DNA of 64,000 bases. It comes from Sipunculus nudus. Taxonomy: Eukaryota > Annelida > Sipuncula > Golfingiida > Sipunculidae. The notes below the pieces were generated by a model that saw only the letters and a program-made list of their open reading frames with translations, was not told the DNA's origin and made no database searches. Below are positions 1 to 10,143 of this stretch, one piece after another (within the stretch, counting starts at the first letter, position 1; the number at the start of each line of letters is the position of its first letter). Location of the stretch: positions 1,325,318-1,389,317 of the forward strand of contig CM049314.1 of the NCBI GenBank assembly GCA_026874595.1. The letters run 5' to 3'. A program made the translations under genes and the position numbers.

Positions 1-2252
1 TCCTATCTGTCACCAATCGTTTTCGCCTGTCCAGTCTTCTGTCGCCAATCGTCTTTCTCCTCTTAAGTCTTCTGTCGTCAATCATCTTTCTCCTTGTCAA
101 GCATTTTTTCGTCAGTCGTCTTTCTCCTGTCCAGTCTTCTGCCGTCAGTCTTCTTTCTCCTGTCTGCTCTTCTCTTCTGCCGTCATTCATCTTTCTCCTG
201 AACAGTCTTCTGCCGTCAGTAATCCTTCTCCTGTCCAGTCTTCTGCCCTCAGTAATCTGTTACCTATCTAGTCTTCTGCCGGCAGTCATCTTTCTCCTAT
301 CTAGCCTTTCTCCTATCTGTCGCCAATCGTTTTCGCCTGTCCAGTCTTCTGTCGCCAATCGTCTTTCTCCGCTTAAGTCTTCTGTCGTCAATCATCTTTC
401 TCTTTGTCTAGTATTTTTTCGTCAGTCATCTTTCTCCTGTCTTGGGTTCTGCCGTCACTCATCTTTCTACTGTCTAGTCTTCTGTCGTCAGTTTTCTTTC
501 TCCTGTCCAGTCTTCTGCCGTCAGTCATCCTTCTCCTGTCAAGTCTTCTTTCGTCAGTCGTCTTTTTCCTGTCCAGTCTTCTGTCGTCAGTTGTCTTTCT
601 CCTGTCCAGTCTTCTGTCGTCAGTTGTCTTTCTCCTGTCCAGTCTTCTGCCGTCAGTCATCCGTCTCCTGTCAAGAAGTCTTCTTTCGTCAGTCGTCTTT
701 TTCCTGACAAGTCTTCTGCCGTCAGTCATCTTCCTCTCGGCCAATCTTCTGCCGTCAGTCATCCTTCTACTGTCCAGTCTCCTGTCGTCAGTCGTCTTTC
801 TCCTGTCCAGTCTTCTGTCATCAGTCGTCTTTCTCCTGTCCAGTCTTTTGCCGTCAGTAATCTCTCTACTGTCTAGTCTTCTGTCGTCAGTCGTCTTTCT
901 TCTGTCAAGTTTTCTTTCGTCAGTCGTCTTTTTTTCTGTCCAGTCTTCTGTCATCAATCGCCTTTCTTTTGTCATTTTTCCTGCCGTAAGTCATCTTTCT
1001 CCAATCCAGTGTTCATCCTTCTCCTGTTTAGCCTTTTACCGTCAGTAGTCTTCTGCCGTCAGTCATCCTTCTCCTATCCAGTCTTCTGTCATCAGTCGTC
1101 TTTTTCCTGTCCAGTCTTTTGCTGCCAGTCATCTTTCTACTGTCCAGTCTTCTTTCGTCAGTCGTCTTTCTCCTGTCCAGTCTCCTGTCATTAATCGCCT
1201 TTCTTTTGTCATTTTTCCTGCCGTAAGTCATCTTTCTCCTATACAGTGTTCATCCTTCTCATGTTTAGTCTTCTGCCGTCAGTAGTCTTCTGCCGTCAGT
1301 CTTCCTTCTTCTGTCCAGTCTTCGGCCGTCAGTAATCTTTATCCTGTCTAGTCTTCTGACGTCAGTCATCTTTCTCCTATCCAGTCTTCAGTCATCAGTC
1401 GTCTTTCTCCTGTCCAGTCTTTTGCCGTCAGTAATCTCTCTACTGTCTATTCTTCTGTCGTCAGTCGTCTTTCTCCTGTCTAGTCTTCTGCCGTCAGTCA
1501 TCCTTCTCCTGTCAAGTCTCCTGTCGTCAGTCGTCTTTCTCCTGTCCAGTCTCCTGTCGTCAGTCATCTTCCTCTCGGCCAATCTTCTGCCGTCAGTCAT
1601 CCTTCTCCTGTCCAGTCTTCTATCGTCAGTCACCCTTCTCCTGTCCAGTCTTCTTTCATCAGTCGTCTTTTTCCTGTCCAGTCTCCTGTCATCAATCGCC
1701 TTTCATTTATCATTTTTTTCTGCCGTAAGTCATCTTTCTCCTATCCAGTGTTCATCCTTCTCCTGTTTAGTCTTCTGCCGTCAGTCATCCTTCTCATATA
1801 CTTCTGCCGTCATTCATCTTTCTCCTGTCTAGTCTTCTGCCGTCAGTCATCTTTCTCATATACTTCTGTCGTCATTCATCTTTCTCCTGTCTAGTCTTCT
1901 GCCGTTAGTCATCCTTCTCCTGTCCAGTCTTCTGCCGTCAGTAATCTTTAACCTATCTAGCCTTCCAACGTCAGTCATCTTTTTCCTTGTCTAGTATTTT
2001 TTCGTTAGTCTTCTTTCGCCTGTCCAGTCTTTTGCCCTCAGTCGTCTTTCTACTATCCAATCTCCTTTCGTCAATTATATTTATCCTGTCGAGCCTTCTA
2101 CCTTCAGCCATCTTTCTCCTGTCAAGTCTTCTGTCGTCAGTCATTTCCCCCTACCCAGTCTCCTGTCGTCAGTTATAAATCTCCTGTCCAGTCTTCTGTC
2201 GTCAGTCGTCTTTTTCCTCTTCATTCTTCTGCCGTCAGTCATATTTCCCTAT
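1..2252. repeat. 33-bp minisatellite, divergent array (runs off left edge)
   Basis: Head-to-tail pyrimidine-rich units of about 33 bp (core CTTTCTCCTGTCCAGTCTTC followed by TGCCGTCAGTCAT-like sequence), roughly 68 units, diverged from one another. Because 33 is a multiple of three and the unit has few stops, frames stay open on both strands and give an 11-residue periodic peptide rich in Leu, Ser and Val; this is a by-product, not a gene. Longer-range copies are visible: 1-130 recurs at 311-441 (offset 310), and a block with CATTTTTCCTGCCGTAAGTC recurs near 970, 1210 and 1700. The array begins before the window. Confidence 0.95.
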
Positions 2253-2983
2253 TGTTACGGAACCTAATATGAACAGATCACGTAATCGTGACGAGCATAA
2301 ATTTTGTCATGGAGAAAAAGTGGGACAAGTCTCATCTGTTTAGCAACATGAAAACTGTGAGTTGGGGCAGCACGTAGACTATGATCTAGTTTAAGTCTTT
2401 CTAACTCCAGTCGTTTTAACTCAATTTCTCTTTCCTTTTTTAGCCTGTCTCTTTCTAACCGTTCTTCCCTCTATTTTAATGCTAGCTCATGTTGTAATCA
2501 AAAAGTGAAATCCTGGCAGTAATCCCACAGGCAAACTGATGACTATATAAAATCCGTTACTAATTCGAAGAAAAGCTATAACTGCCGCAATTATCGGAAA
2601 GGGCCCACAACTTACTTACACTCTTCGGTGTGCGCTGGAATACATCTCTCCTCTCTCTCCTGGCTCTAAGACACAGCCCCTAATTATATAACTTTTTACC
2701 TCAAGCCGAGAACTTTCCATTTCCCGAACAATCTGAAGAACCAATAATACACACGTTACAGGAAACATCTAGAACAAAAAAAACGCTGTGTTTCTACATA
2801 TCAGGGTTCACACGTGAGCCGGCCCGGCTCGGCCAGAAGAGAAAGCCCCAGACTTGCATGACCGCTGTTTACACATCAGACCCCACGCATGGGCCGGGCT
2901 ATGCCGCCATAGCAACGGCCAACGCTAGCGCTGCACATACACATGTAAGACTGCTGCATACAATAAAAGAGACATCTGTAACA
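2253..2983. mobile_element. LTR-type insertion remnant inside the 33-bp array
   Basis: Non-array DNA splits the 33-bp minisatellite. It is bounded by TGTTAC (2253-2258) and GTAACA (2978-2983), a perfect short inverted terminal repeat of the TG...CA kind typical of LTRs. An AATAAA (2962-2967) lies just inside the right end, as in an LTR polyadenylation region. A decayed gag-like stretch on the minus strand lies at 2315-2497. No 5-bp target-site duplication is seen (CCTAT on the left, CTGTC on the right). A shorter relative sharing both ends lies at 5905-5985. It may be a rearranged solo LTR or a deleted element; the polyadenylation signal and the gag scrap point in opposite directions. Confidence 0.5.
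2315..2497 (-). pseudogene. gag-like fragment of an LTR retrotransposon
   Basis: The minus strand translates to a charged coiled-coil stretch (RLERDRLKKEREIELKRLEL) followed by FHVAKQMRLVPLF, then leaves homology and runs into the terminal sequence of the surrounding insertion. A Lys/Glu/Arg-rich helix followed by an (I/V)RLVPPF-like motif is characteristic of the Ty3-type gag found in many aquatic animals. That attribution is from family knowledge; the motif itself is read from the sequence. One in-frame stop interrupts the helix, no start is evident, and capsid and nucleocapsid parts are absent, so it is a dead fragment of about 60 codons. Confidence 0.55.
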
Positions 2984-3720
2984 CTGTCTAGTCACCTGTC
3001 GTCATTTATATTTATGCTGTCCAGTCTTATATTGCCAATCGCCTTTTTCCTGTCCAGTCTTCTGCTCTCGGTCTACTTTCTCCTGTCAAGTCTACTGCCA
3101 TCGGTCGTCTTTCTCTTGTCAAGCTTCCTTCCGTCGGTCGTCTTTCGTCTTTCTCTTGTCAAGCTTCCTTCCGTCGGTCATCTTTCTCTTGTCAAGCTTC
3201 CTTCCGTCGGTCGTCTTTCTCTTGTCAAGCTTCCTTCCGTCGGTCGTCTTTCTCTTGTCAAGCTTCCTTCCGTCGGTCGTCTTTCTCTTGTCAAGCTTCC
3301 TTCTGTCGGTCGTCTTTCTCTTGTCAAGCTTCCTTCCGTCGGTCGTCTTTCTCTTGTCAAGCTTCCTTCCGTCGGTCGTCTTTCTCTTGTCAAGCTTCCT
3401 TCCGTCGGTCGTCTTTCTCTTGTCAAGCTTCCTTCCGTCGGTCGTCTTTCTCTTGTCAAGCTTCCTTCCGTCGGTCGTCTTTCTCTTGTCAAGCTTCCTT
3501 CCGTCGGTCGTCTTTCTCTTGTCAAGCTTCCTTCCGTCGGTCGTCTTTCTCTTGTCAAGCTTCCTTCCGTCGGTCGTCTTTCTCTTGTCAAGCTTCCTTC
3601 CGTCGGTCATCTTTCTCTTGTCAAGCTTCCTTCCGTCGGTCGTCTTTCTCTTGTCAAGCTTCCTTCCGTCGGTCGTCTTTCTATTGTCAAGTCTCCAGCC
3701 GTCTGTCGTTTTTCCCTTGC
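2984..3720. repeat. 33-bp minisatellite, homogenised HindIII-bearing subarray
   Basis: Same family as 1-2252 but with nearly identical units: CTTTCTCTTGTCAAGCTTCC plus TTCCGTCGGTCGT. AAGCTT occurs 17 times, at 3121, then 3161 and every 33 bp to 3656. The first step is 40 bp because GTCTTTC is duplicated near 3145, which shifts the reading frame. Diverged units flank the core (2984-3110 and 3690-3720), as expected for recent amplification in the middle of an older array. The open frames here are repeat by-products. Confidence 0.95.
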
Positions 3721-5904
3721 TGTGTTACTTTTATTTGCACAAATATAAAAAGAATTGCGGCACTCTATTAGTATGTGTGATTATATCCTTTAATTAAAGA
3801 ATATAAATAACTAGAAAGAGAATTATGCACAAATGACATTGAATGTCCCCTTGAGATTACAGGGCGTGAATGTCTTTTTCAGATGTTGAACATGAATACA
3901 CAGAAAAGTCGGTTCACTGCCGACGTTTCAGCGTATTAATGTTCAATTTCTCTATACAATGAACCAGCATGGCTATTCTTATATCTAAATCTATTTTAAT
4001 CTGATGTTAAATGCCATGTCAAGAATTATTTTGAATGGGAATAGCATGGTACATTACAGGTAAAGCGGAATTTTAAAACAATCCAAGTTCATGGTCATTA
4101 CGGTTACGATGTGCGTCCAGCCGATCTCACCATGATCTAAAATACAAAGTTAACTGAAACCAGGGTATAATGTGTGAGCAAAATGAATTCAAACGAAAAT
4201 TAATGTTTGCGTTCATTTACATTTAATACTAATCATCCCACTTGCATTTGGTTGTATGTTATCACATAGGAATAGAATTGATGTATCTGAACATTCGCAT
4301 TTAAGAATTGTACTTGATACACAAGCTGCTGTATCTAAGTCGTATAGGTATTATCAAGGCGCATTTAATGTTATGAATTTTATCATTAGATCAAAAATAC
4401 TAATACTAAAAAAGGTCAATCTTTCAACCAATACAATATCACGGTTTTCACATTTTTCTTCTTTAATTACTTTTAAATGATCCCTAAGGGCCTGCGAATC
4501 GTGGAATGGAATTAAACAAATCAAACATTGCAGTTTTATCGGTACTTACTGAACATGACGGTCGTCGGGACACAATCCAATTCCCAATACCACACCAGCG
4601 TTTTATCCGTAGATTCTGGTGGAACAGGACAAAACGTGATCTTGCTCTTGCTGAAAAGAGGTCAATAGTAATTAGAAGAATGGTAGAGGAAGGACACATG
4701 GATTAAATACGTATGCATGCACAAGTTCACGTACCTACAACGTTCGAAAATGTGTCATAGATTTAAATCCTCCTTGGTACACCATCCATTATTTTCTTAA
4801 AACAAGGAATGGCTGTCATCAGAAAACAGGATAAAATCAGTGCAACAGGGGAAATGTACACAGAAACGTTCGGTTGGCACAAATAGGAATCTAACTTTTC
4901 TATGTATCTTATTCATATCCTAATCCATATGAACCAGCACGATGAGAATTATTTTTTTACATTACATATTCTAATAACCGTTGTTTTCATATAACGCATA
5001 GATAGGCACAACTGTATTTTTGGCAGCGCCGGGTCTTCAGTTGTGTTGGGCGGGCTGAAGTCTATTTTTTCACAGTCTATGGGATTTCTTTTATGGCGTG
5101 TAAGGCGTGGTGACGTGTAGGGCATGGTGGCGATTTTATTTTTTTTTCAAAAACGGTTTTGATTTAGTTGGCCGATTGTTGGTGTCACATTTATCGACGC
5201 GCACGTTCCCAGTTCTGGATTATCGTTCAGATGGCGATCTGCCATTGAGCTTGCTACAGCAGGAAAACCAAAAGGATATATTTATTCGCTTTGGGGCTTG
5301 TCGGACGAAATATCCTATGGCAGAATCTTGATTTGCGGTTTAAGCCTTGAGAGAAGAGAGGAACAAATGGCAATTCACATGTATTGGAACTGAGTGAAGA
5401 GAATGAACCGTCCATCATCGATTCTACTAGGTTTTCTCCGCATATCTCCGCAGTCATCTGCTGGATTTGGTAAAACCCTACATCCAGCATTAGGATATCA
5501 GAAACCCGCGGGCCATTTCACCAGGCACGAGGCTTGCAATAACACACATGGTTTGGGCGATGAGTAATCGTCAAACTGATATTCTACGTGCACGTTTGTG
5601 TGATTTTTAGGATTTCTTATATCTAGGAATTAAAGGAAGTGATAAATATTCTTCTTTTCTGTGTAAATCAGCTAAAACTTTATCAGCCTTTCTCATTTGA
5701 CGGGTACTTACAATAAAGGTTAATAGCAGCAGATACTTTGTGTGATTAGGTTTTAATGTTTAATATTATATGCCGTAGAAGGGGATGATCAATTATATAT
5801 CAGGCGACTCTCTATATTATATCAGGTCAAATATATTAAAAATGAATTTAAGTTCAACATGGCAATATGATGGGGAAATCCCTGCGGTGGCGATATATAT
5901 ATAT
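3721..5904. other. low-copy AT-rich stretch, no recognised gene
   Basis: No tandem structure and no recognised protein. The only identified item is a SINE tail fragment (3888-3925). A 66-codon plus-strand frame at 4506-4706, with a basic stretch near its end, and a 74-codon frame at 5107-5331 have no family I recognise and no clear splice context. The 5000-5500 part is somewhat richer in GC than its surroundings. Nothing further can be supported. Confidence 0.6.
3888..3925 (-). mobile_element. SINE tail fragment (same family as 17843-17938)
   Basis: Read on the minus strand, this matches the stretch immediately 3' of the tRNA-like T-arm in the SINE at 17843-17938 (GGCAGTGAACCGACTTTTCT and onward through GTGTATTCATGTTC) over about 37 bases. 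The tRNA-like head is missing, so it is a truncated copy. Confidence 0.6.
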
Positions 5905-5985
5905 CGGAACCTAATATCAATTGATCACGTATGCGTGACGAACATAAACATTGTCATGGAGATAAAACAATCAGATTCTGTAACA
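5905..5985. mobile_element. short relative of the 2253-2983 insertion
   Basis: Starts CGGAACCTAATAT and continues with GATCACGTA...CGTGACGA...CATAAA...TTGTCATGGAGA, matching 2258-2314 with scattered substitutions, and ends TTCTGTAACAC like the right end at 2983. It therefore carries both ends of the larger insertion with most of the interior missing. The left TGTTA is replaced by the preceding TA-rich run. Confidence 0.5.
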
Positions 5986-6134
5986 CTAGGCAGCGTGAAA
6001 TGTCTAGGGGAATGAATAAAGAAGTCTGTGGTCTTTTGTTAACAAATAAGCATAATTCATTCTTAAAACAACCCCAACATTACAATACACCAAACCAATA
6101 CAATGACACAGTACAACAAGAGTATAACAGTATA

Positions 6135-6161
6135 ATATATATATATATATATATATATATT
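6135..6161. repeat. (AT)n microsatellite
   Basis: About 13 perfect AT dinucleotides directly upstream of a SINE copy. Confidence 0.95.
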
Positions 6162-6167
6162 GGTACC

Positions 6168-6320
6168 GGGTGACATAAAAGCGGACCGAACTGTCTCCCT
6201 AGTGAAGCTGGCTTTTCTAGCGAAGCAGTTGGTACGCCGGACTTGTGCGCCACCGACATGGGTTCGAATCCCGGATCGGCCCAGTATTTTCCCCTGAGCA
6301 ATTTGTCTTCGTAACAAAAC
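6168..6320 (+). mobile_element. tRNA-derived SINE, copy 1
   Basis: A polymerase III promoter of tRNA type is visible: A-box-like TAGCGAAGCAGTTGG at 6218-6232 and a good B box GGTTCGAATCC at 6261-6271, the spacing expected of a tRNA-like head. About 50 bases precede the A box (GGTGACATAAAAGCGGACCG) and a tail ending CGTAACAA follows. A second copy lies in the same orientation at 6443. It is not an intact tRNA gene: the acceptor stem cannot be closed and the leading segment is foreign to tRNAs. Confidence 0.7.
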
Positions 6321-6442
6321 GGGGGCTCATCCAACGTGATGGTAAACTTTGTGGCCTAGGGAATAAGCTCACCAAAGTGTGACTACTGGGATAATTAGTC
6401 TTGTTCTGATAGCATAACGCTCTTAAGAGGGGGTGTCTTACG

Positions 6443-6587
6443 GGGTGACATAAAAGCGGACCGAACTGTCTCTCTAGTGAAGCTTGTATTTCTAGCGAAG
6501 CGGTTGGTACGCCGGACTTGTGCGCCACCAACATTGGTTCGACTCCCGGATCGGCCAAGTATTTTCCCCTTAATAATTTGTCGTCGT

Positions 6588-6590
<3 letters not shown>
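6443..6590 (+). mobile_element. tRNA-derived SINE, copy 2
   Basis: Same family and orientation as 6168-6320. The A-box-like TAGCGAAGCGGTTGG is at 6493-6507 and the B box GGTTCGACTCC at 6536-6546. Both copies share the GGTGACATAAAAGCGGACCG lead, the CGGATCGGCC segment after the B box, and the tail ending CGTAACAA. This copy runs straight into an (AT)n tract. Differences from copy 1 are scattered point changes, so the two are probably independent insertions or an old duplication separated by 122 bp. Confidence 0.7.

Positions 6591-6591
<1 letters not shown>

Positions 6592-6636
<45 letters not shown>
6592..6636. repeat. (AT)n microsatellite
   Basis: AT run with one TTT interruption, lying between SINE copy 2 and the CTAG end of the Helitron-like element. 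Confidence 0.95.
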
Positions 6637-7164
6637 CTAGCTGCACCAGTGGAAAATCCACGGCTCTATCTAATGCATATTTTTGTAATGAGCTGATAGG
6701 AACTAAACGACGCATATTTTAATCCTAAGGTTTTTGCAGGAACTTTTGTCATGTGTTTCAATTGTATGATATAAATATTACTTCTGTTAGAATTCTCCAG
6801 GAAAACCCTCCCCAAAAATATCAACATAGAAAAAAAAATTATTCTATTCCAGAAATCACACAAAAAAAATAAAATTTTGGAAAGAGACGTGAGGCATTTT
6901 TAGGGTGTACGAATTTTTAAGTTAGAAGTTTTTTTCCGATAAACAACATAGGCCCGACAGCTTCATTGCTTGGGAAATATCGTATATATAACGATAGTAT
7001 AAAGAAGCATTCTATCGTGAAATTATATGAAAGATGCTTTGAATTAGTTGAAGCTCACTCGACATCGTAAAACACGATGTTTATTCAGTGAAGTCAGCTG
7101 AGGGTATAGTCTAGGGCATGTTAACAGACACATGCGATATTTGTATACACATGCATATGTCGTT
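6637..7164 (-). mobile_element. Helitron-like non-autonomous element, copy A
   Basis: On the minus strand the element ends with a hairpin followed by four bases and CTAG (6637-6640), and the next host base is T. This is the classic Helitron 3' end, and it abuts an AT-rich microsatellite, in keeping with insertion between A and T. The hairpin (6645-6665) carries mismatches here; it is perfect in the related copy at 7269. The other end, shared with 7948, reads AACGACAT on the minus strand, not the canonical TC, so the 5' end is uncertain. It has no coding capacity. Confidence 0.5.
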
Positions 7165-7268
7165 GAATGACGGTGACTGATGGTGAAATCGCTTTGCTGT
7201 GACGTGGGCTGCAGCGTGAGAGGAAAACTCTTATTTGATTGATACAGCGCTGGCTATTCGTTATGTAA

Positions 7269-7948
7269 CTAGCTGCAGCCGTGGAAAATCCACGGCTCCA
7301 ACTGATGCAGATGTTTGTAATGAGCTAATAGGAACTAAACGACGCATATTTTAATCCTCAGGTTTTTGCAGGAACTTTTGTCATGTGTTTCACTTATATG
7401 TTATAAAGATTTCTTATGCTAGAATTCTCCAGAAACACTCTCCCCCCCACCCCCACCAAAAAAAAATATCGACATAGAAAGAAATATTATTCTATTCCAG
7501 AAATCACACCAAAAAAAAATTTTTTTCTCGATAAACAACATAGGTCCGATAGCTTCATTGCTACGAAAATATCGTAGATATAACTATTGTATACAGAAGC
7601 ATCTATCAACATAGAAAAAAAATTATTCTATTCCAGAAATCACACAAAAAAAATAAAATTTTGGAAAGAGACGTGAGGCATATATAGGGTGTACGAATTT
7701 TTAAGTTAGAAGGTTTTTTCCGATAAACAACATAGGCCCGACAGCTTCATTGCTTGGGAAATATCGTATATATAACGATAGTATAAAGAAGCATTCTATC
7801 GTGAAATTATATGAAAGATGCTTTGTATTATTTGAAACTCAGGCGACATCGTGAAACACAATGTTTATTCAGTGTAGTCAGTTGAGGGTATAGTCTAAGG
7901 CATGTTAACAGACACATGCGTTATTTGTATACACATGCATATGTCGTT
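7269..7948 (-). mobile_element. Helitron-like element, composite copy B/C
   Basis: Starts with CTAG (7269-7272), four bases, then a perfect 9-bp stem with a 3-base loop at 7277-7297 (AGCCGTGGA, AAA, TCCACGGCT). 7269-7603 matches copy A from its CTAG end to about 7009, with about 60 bp deleted. At 7604 the sequence jumps back and 7604-7948 matches copy A 6817-7164 closely. The join lies at shared TATC. The result is one element with an internal segment present twice, the two versions being differently diverged. Confidence 0.5.
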
Positions 7949-8215
7949 AAAGTCTCTTGTACGCGAAACGTATAGGTGCCAATGTGAAAAAGATAGGCCC
8001 AGAAAAATATATTCAATCAGTATTAAATTTTATGTTTAAGTACTGTAAATAGTTATGGAATAAGCAGGTCTGATGCAAAATTGACAACTCTCCCAGATAA
8101 AAAGAAAACCGGTTGGTATATTTCGATGAAAGCATTTAGCAAAGAAACCACTTCAGCCTTGATTCGTTGTATTGTCTTTCAGTAAATTAACGCAAGATGT
8201 AACGTACAGATTTTG

Positions 8216-8289
8216 CTGTAAATTTGTAGAGGGGTAGAGTAAAACTGCATCCGTAATCCGTTACATTTTTGGAGGTAGTCGGAATCAGC

Positions 8290-8351
<62 letters not shown>

Positions 8352-8937
8352 TTTCTTAAGTGCCATAATCACAATTCCACAAAGGAATAATTATAAGGGG
8401 TTATTTCTTTGTCCCCGAGTAGAACCGCCCATTCGTATGCAGTTGTTCTGACACTCCCCTGGTGAACCCGTGTTTCTGAACCATGACAATATTTTACATG
8501 AAACGTGCACGTATATACGAACGACTGATTAGTAGATTCTGGCGGGGGTTTCAAAGTCCCGAAGAGAATGAGGACCCTTAGATGTGTGTGCAGTAGTAAT
8601 CTACCCCCCCCCCCCGGGCTTCCTTTTGAAAATTCAAACAACCCATAAATAGGCCGAACTATTAAAACCATGGTTTTCATGGAAAGATACTTCTGAATGT
8701 AAAAAAAAAATCAACATACCTGTACATCTATAAAACTGTGATCGTGTAAAGGGTCTCAGCTCTTTGTGTCCACTCAACGGGAAAGTGCTTTCTATTGAAA
8801 CATTCATGTGGACATGTGCTCCGCGCTTGAATTTCTTTACTTCCTTTTGACAGAGAAAAATTCCTTAATAGGCGATATAATGGAAATGGGGTTTAGTGGG
8901 GATTACAGGTCGCCTCCTGAAAAAGCGTGACAGGCGA
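8216..8937. repeat. diverged segmental tandem duplication, left copy
   Basis: Aligns in order with 8949-9778. Shared anchors include ATTTGTAGAGGG, TTTCTTTGTCCCCG, CCATTCGTAT, GGCCGAACT, AAACCATGGTT, TCATGGAAAGATA, ATCAACATACCTGTA, TTTACTTCCTTTTGA and CGCCTCCTGAAAAAGCGT. It holds a long (AT)n where the other copy has only four repeats, and a poly-C tract (8604-8615). No recognised coding sequence. Confidence 0.75.
8292..8348. repeat. (AT)n microsatellite, about 28 repeats
   Basis: Perfect AT run within the left copy of the 8.2-9.8 kb duplication; the homologous site in the right copy (9025-9033) has only about four repeats. Confidence 0.95.
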
Positions 8938-8948
8938 AAAATGTTTTG

Positions 8949-9778
8949 CTGATCATTTGTAGAGGGTAAGGGGAAAGACATATCAATAGTCCATCTCATT
9001 TTGGGGGTAATAAGAATCACCACTATATATATTTTCTTATAAACCATTATGACAAAGAACCATTTCTTTGTCCCCGTGTGGAAGCCCCCCATTCGTATTT
9101 ATTTATACTGCCACGCAAGGTGATCTCGTGTTACAAAAGCATGACAGTGTTCATTCATGAAACGCATACACGTGAACACATGAATGATATTAAACTAGAT
9201 TTTGATGGGGTCTGTACGCCCGGACTACAGATTCTAGTTTGTTTTCAATTTAAAGATGTACTGGTGAGATTTTTTCATGTTTCGTCGTCCCTACAGACAA
9301 CGGACCTAAACAAATATATGTGAACCCCCCACCCAAACCCGAATGATAATTAAGTTGTGGGGCTTCTTTTGGGAAAAAAAACCTTCATAAAACACATTAC
9401 TTGGCCGAACTTTTGAAACCATGGTTATCATGGAAAGATATTTTTGAATATATAAAAATCAACATACCTGTAACCCATAAAATAACTGTCAAACTGTGGT
9501 CACATCACTGGACTGAGCGCCCAGTGTTGACCAAGCTGATAAGCCCTCGCATTGAAAGCGGAGTCATGTGGTCTTTCGATTAAAAACCTTTACTTCCTTT
9601 TGAGAGAGAAAATTCCTTTAGAGGCGTTACAATGGATATGGGGGATCCATGAGGATTATAGTGGACCCGCGTGACCGCGTATTGCACGGAAATGCCTTTT
9701 GGGCAGGATATTTGCACAGGCCACGGTCTTAATTGGCCAGTGAAAATCCCCGAGGCGCCTCCTGAAAAAGCGTCACAG
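8949..9778. repeat. diverged segmental tandem duplication, right copy
   Basis: Second copy of the block described at 8216-8937, carrying the same anchors in the same order with many substitutions and some extra sequence (for example 9170-9300). It ends with CGCCTCCTGAAAAAGCGTCA near 9755-9775, as the left copy does at 8911-8937. Confidence 0.75.
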
Positions 9779-9988
9779 GCGTGGAGGACCTTGCAGCACA
9801 AAAGAAATAGGGGCACCTAATGGGGAAATATTTAAAATTATTAATTATTCAGCTAAATGGGGCATAATCCCGTAAAATAAAACAAACTTGTCCAAGAAGA
9901 GCTTACCTCCGATACGTATGCCGAATTTGGAGAGTCAAATCAGAAAGAAAACAGATAAACCGTGGTCTAGAAAAAAAAACCAACTCCG

Positions 9989-9993
<5 letters not shown>

Positions 9994-10046
<53 letters not shown>
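9994..10046. repeat. (AT)n microsatellite
   Basis: About 26 AT repeats, followed by a degenerate AAATATATATGTATG stretch about 80 bp before the Penelope-like fragment. Confidence 0.95.
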
Positions 10047-10051
<5 letters not shown>

Positions 10052-10143
10052 TATATGTATGGTAGAGTTACCTTCCGTAGTAAAGTGCTCAATGGCCTAC
10101 AGACTAGGCCAGAGCGGTTTAACTCTTTCATGAGTATAGTATA

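Noticed and set aside
6168-6590. Functional tRNA genes
   Set aside because: A and B boxes are present, but no closed acceptor stem or proper anticodon arm; the two copies share non-tRNA head and tail, so SINE is the better reading.
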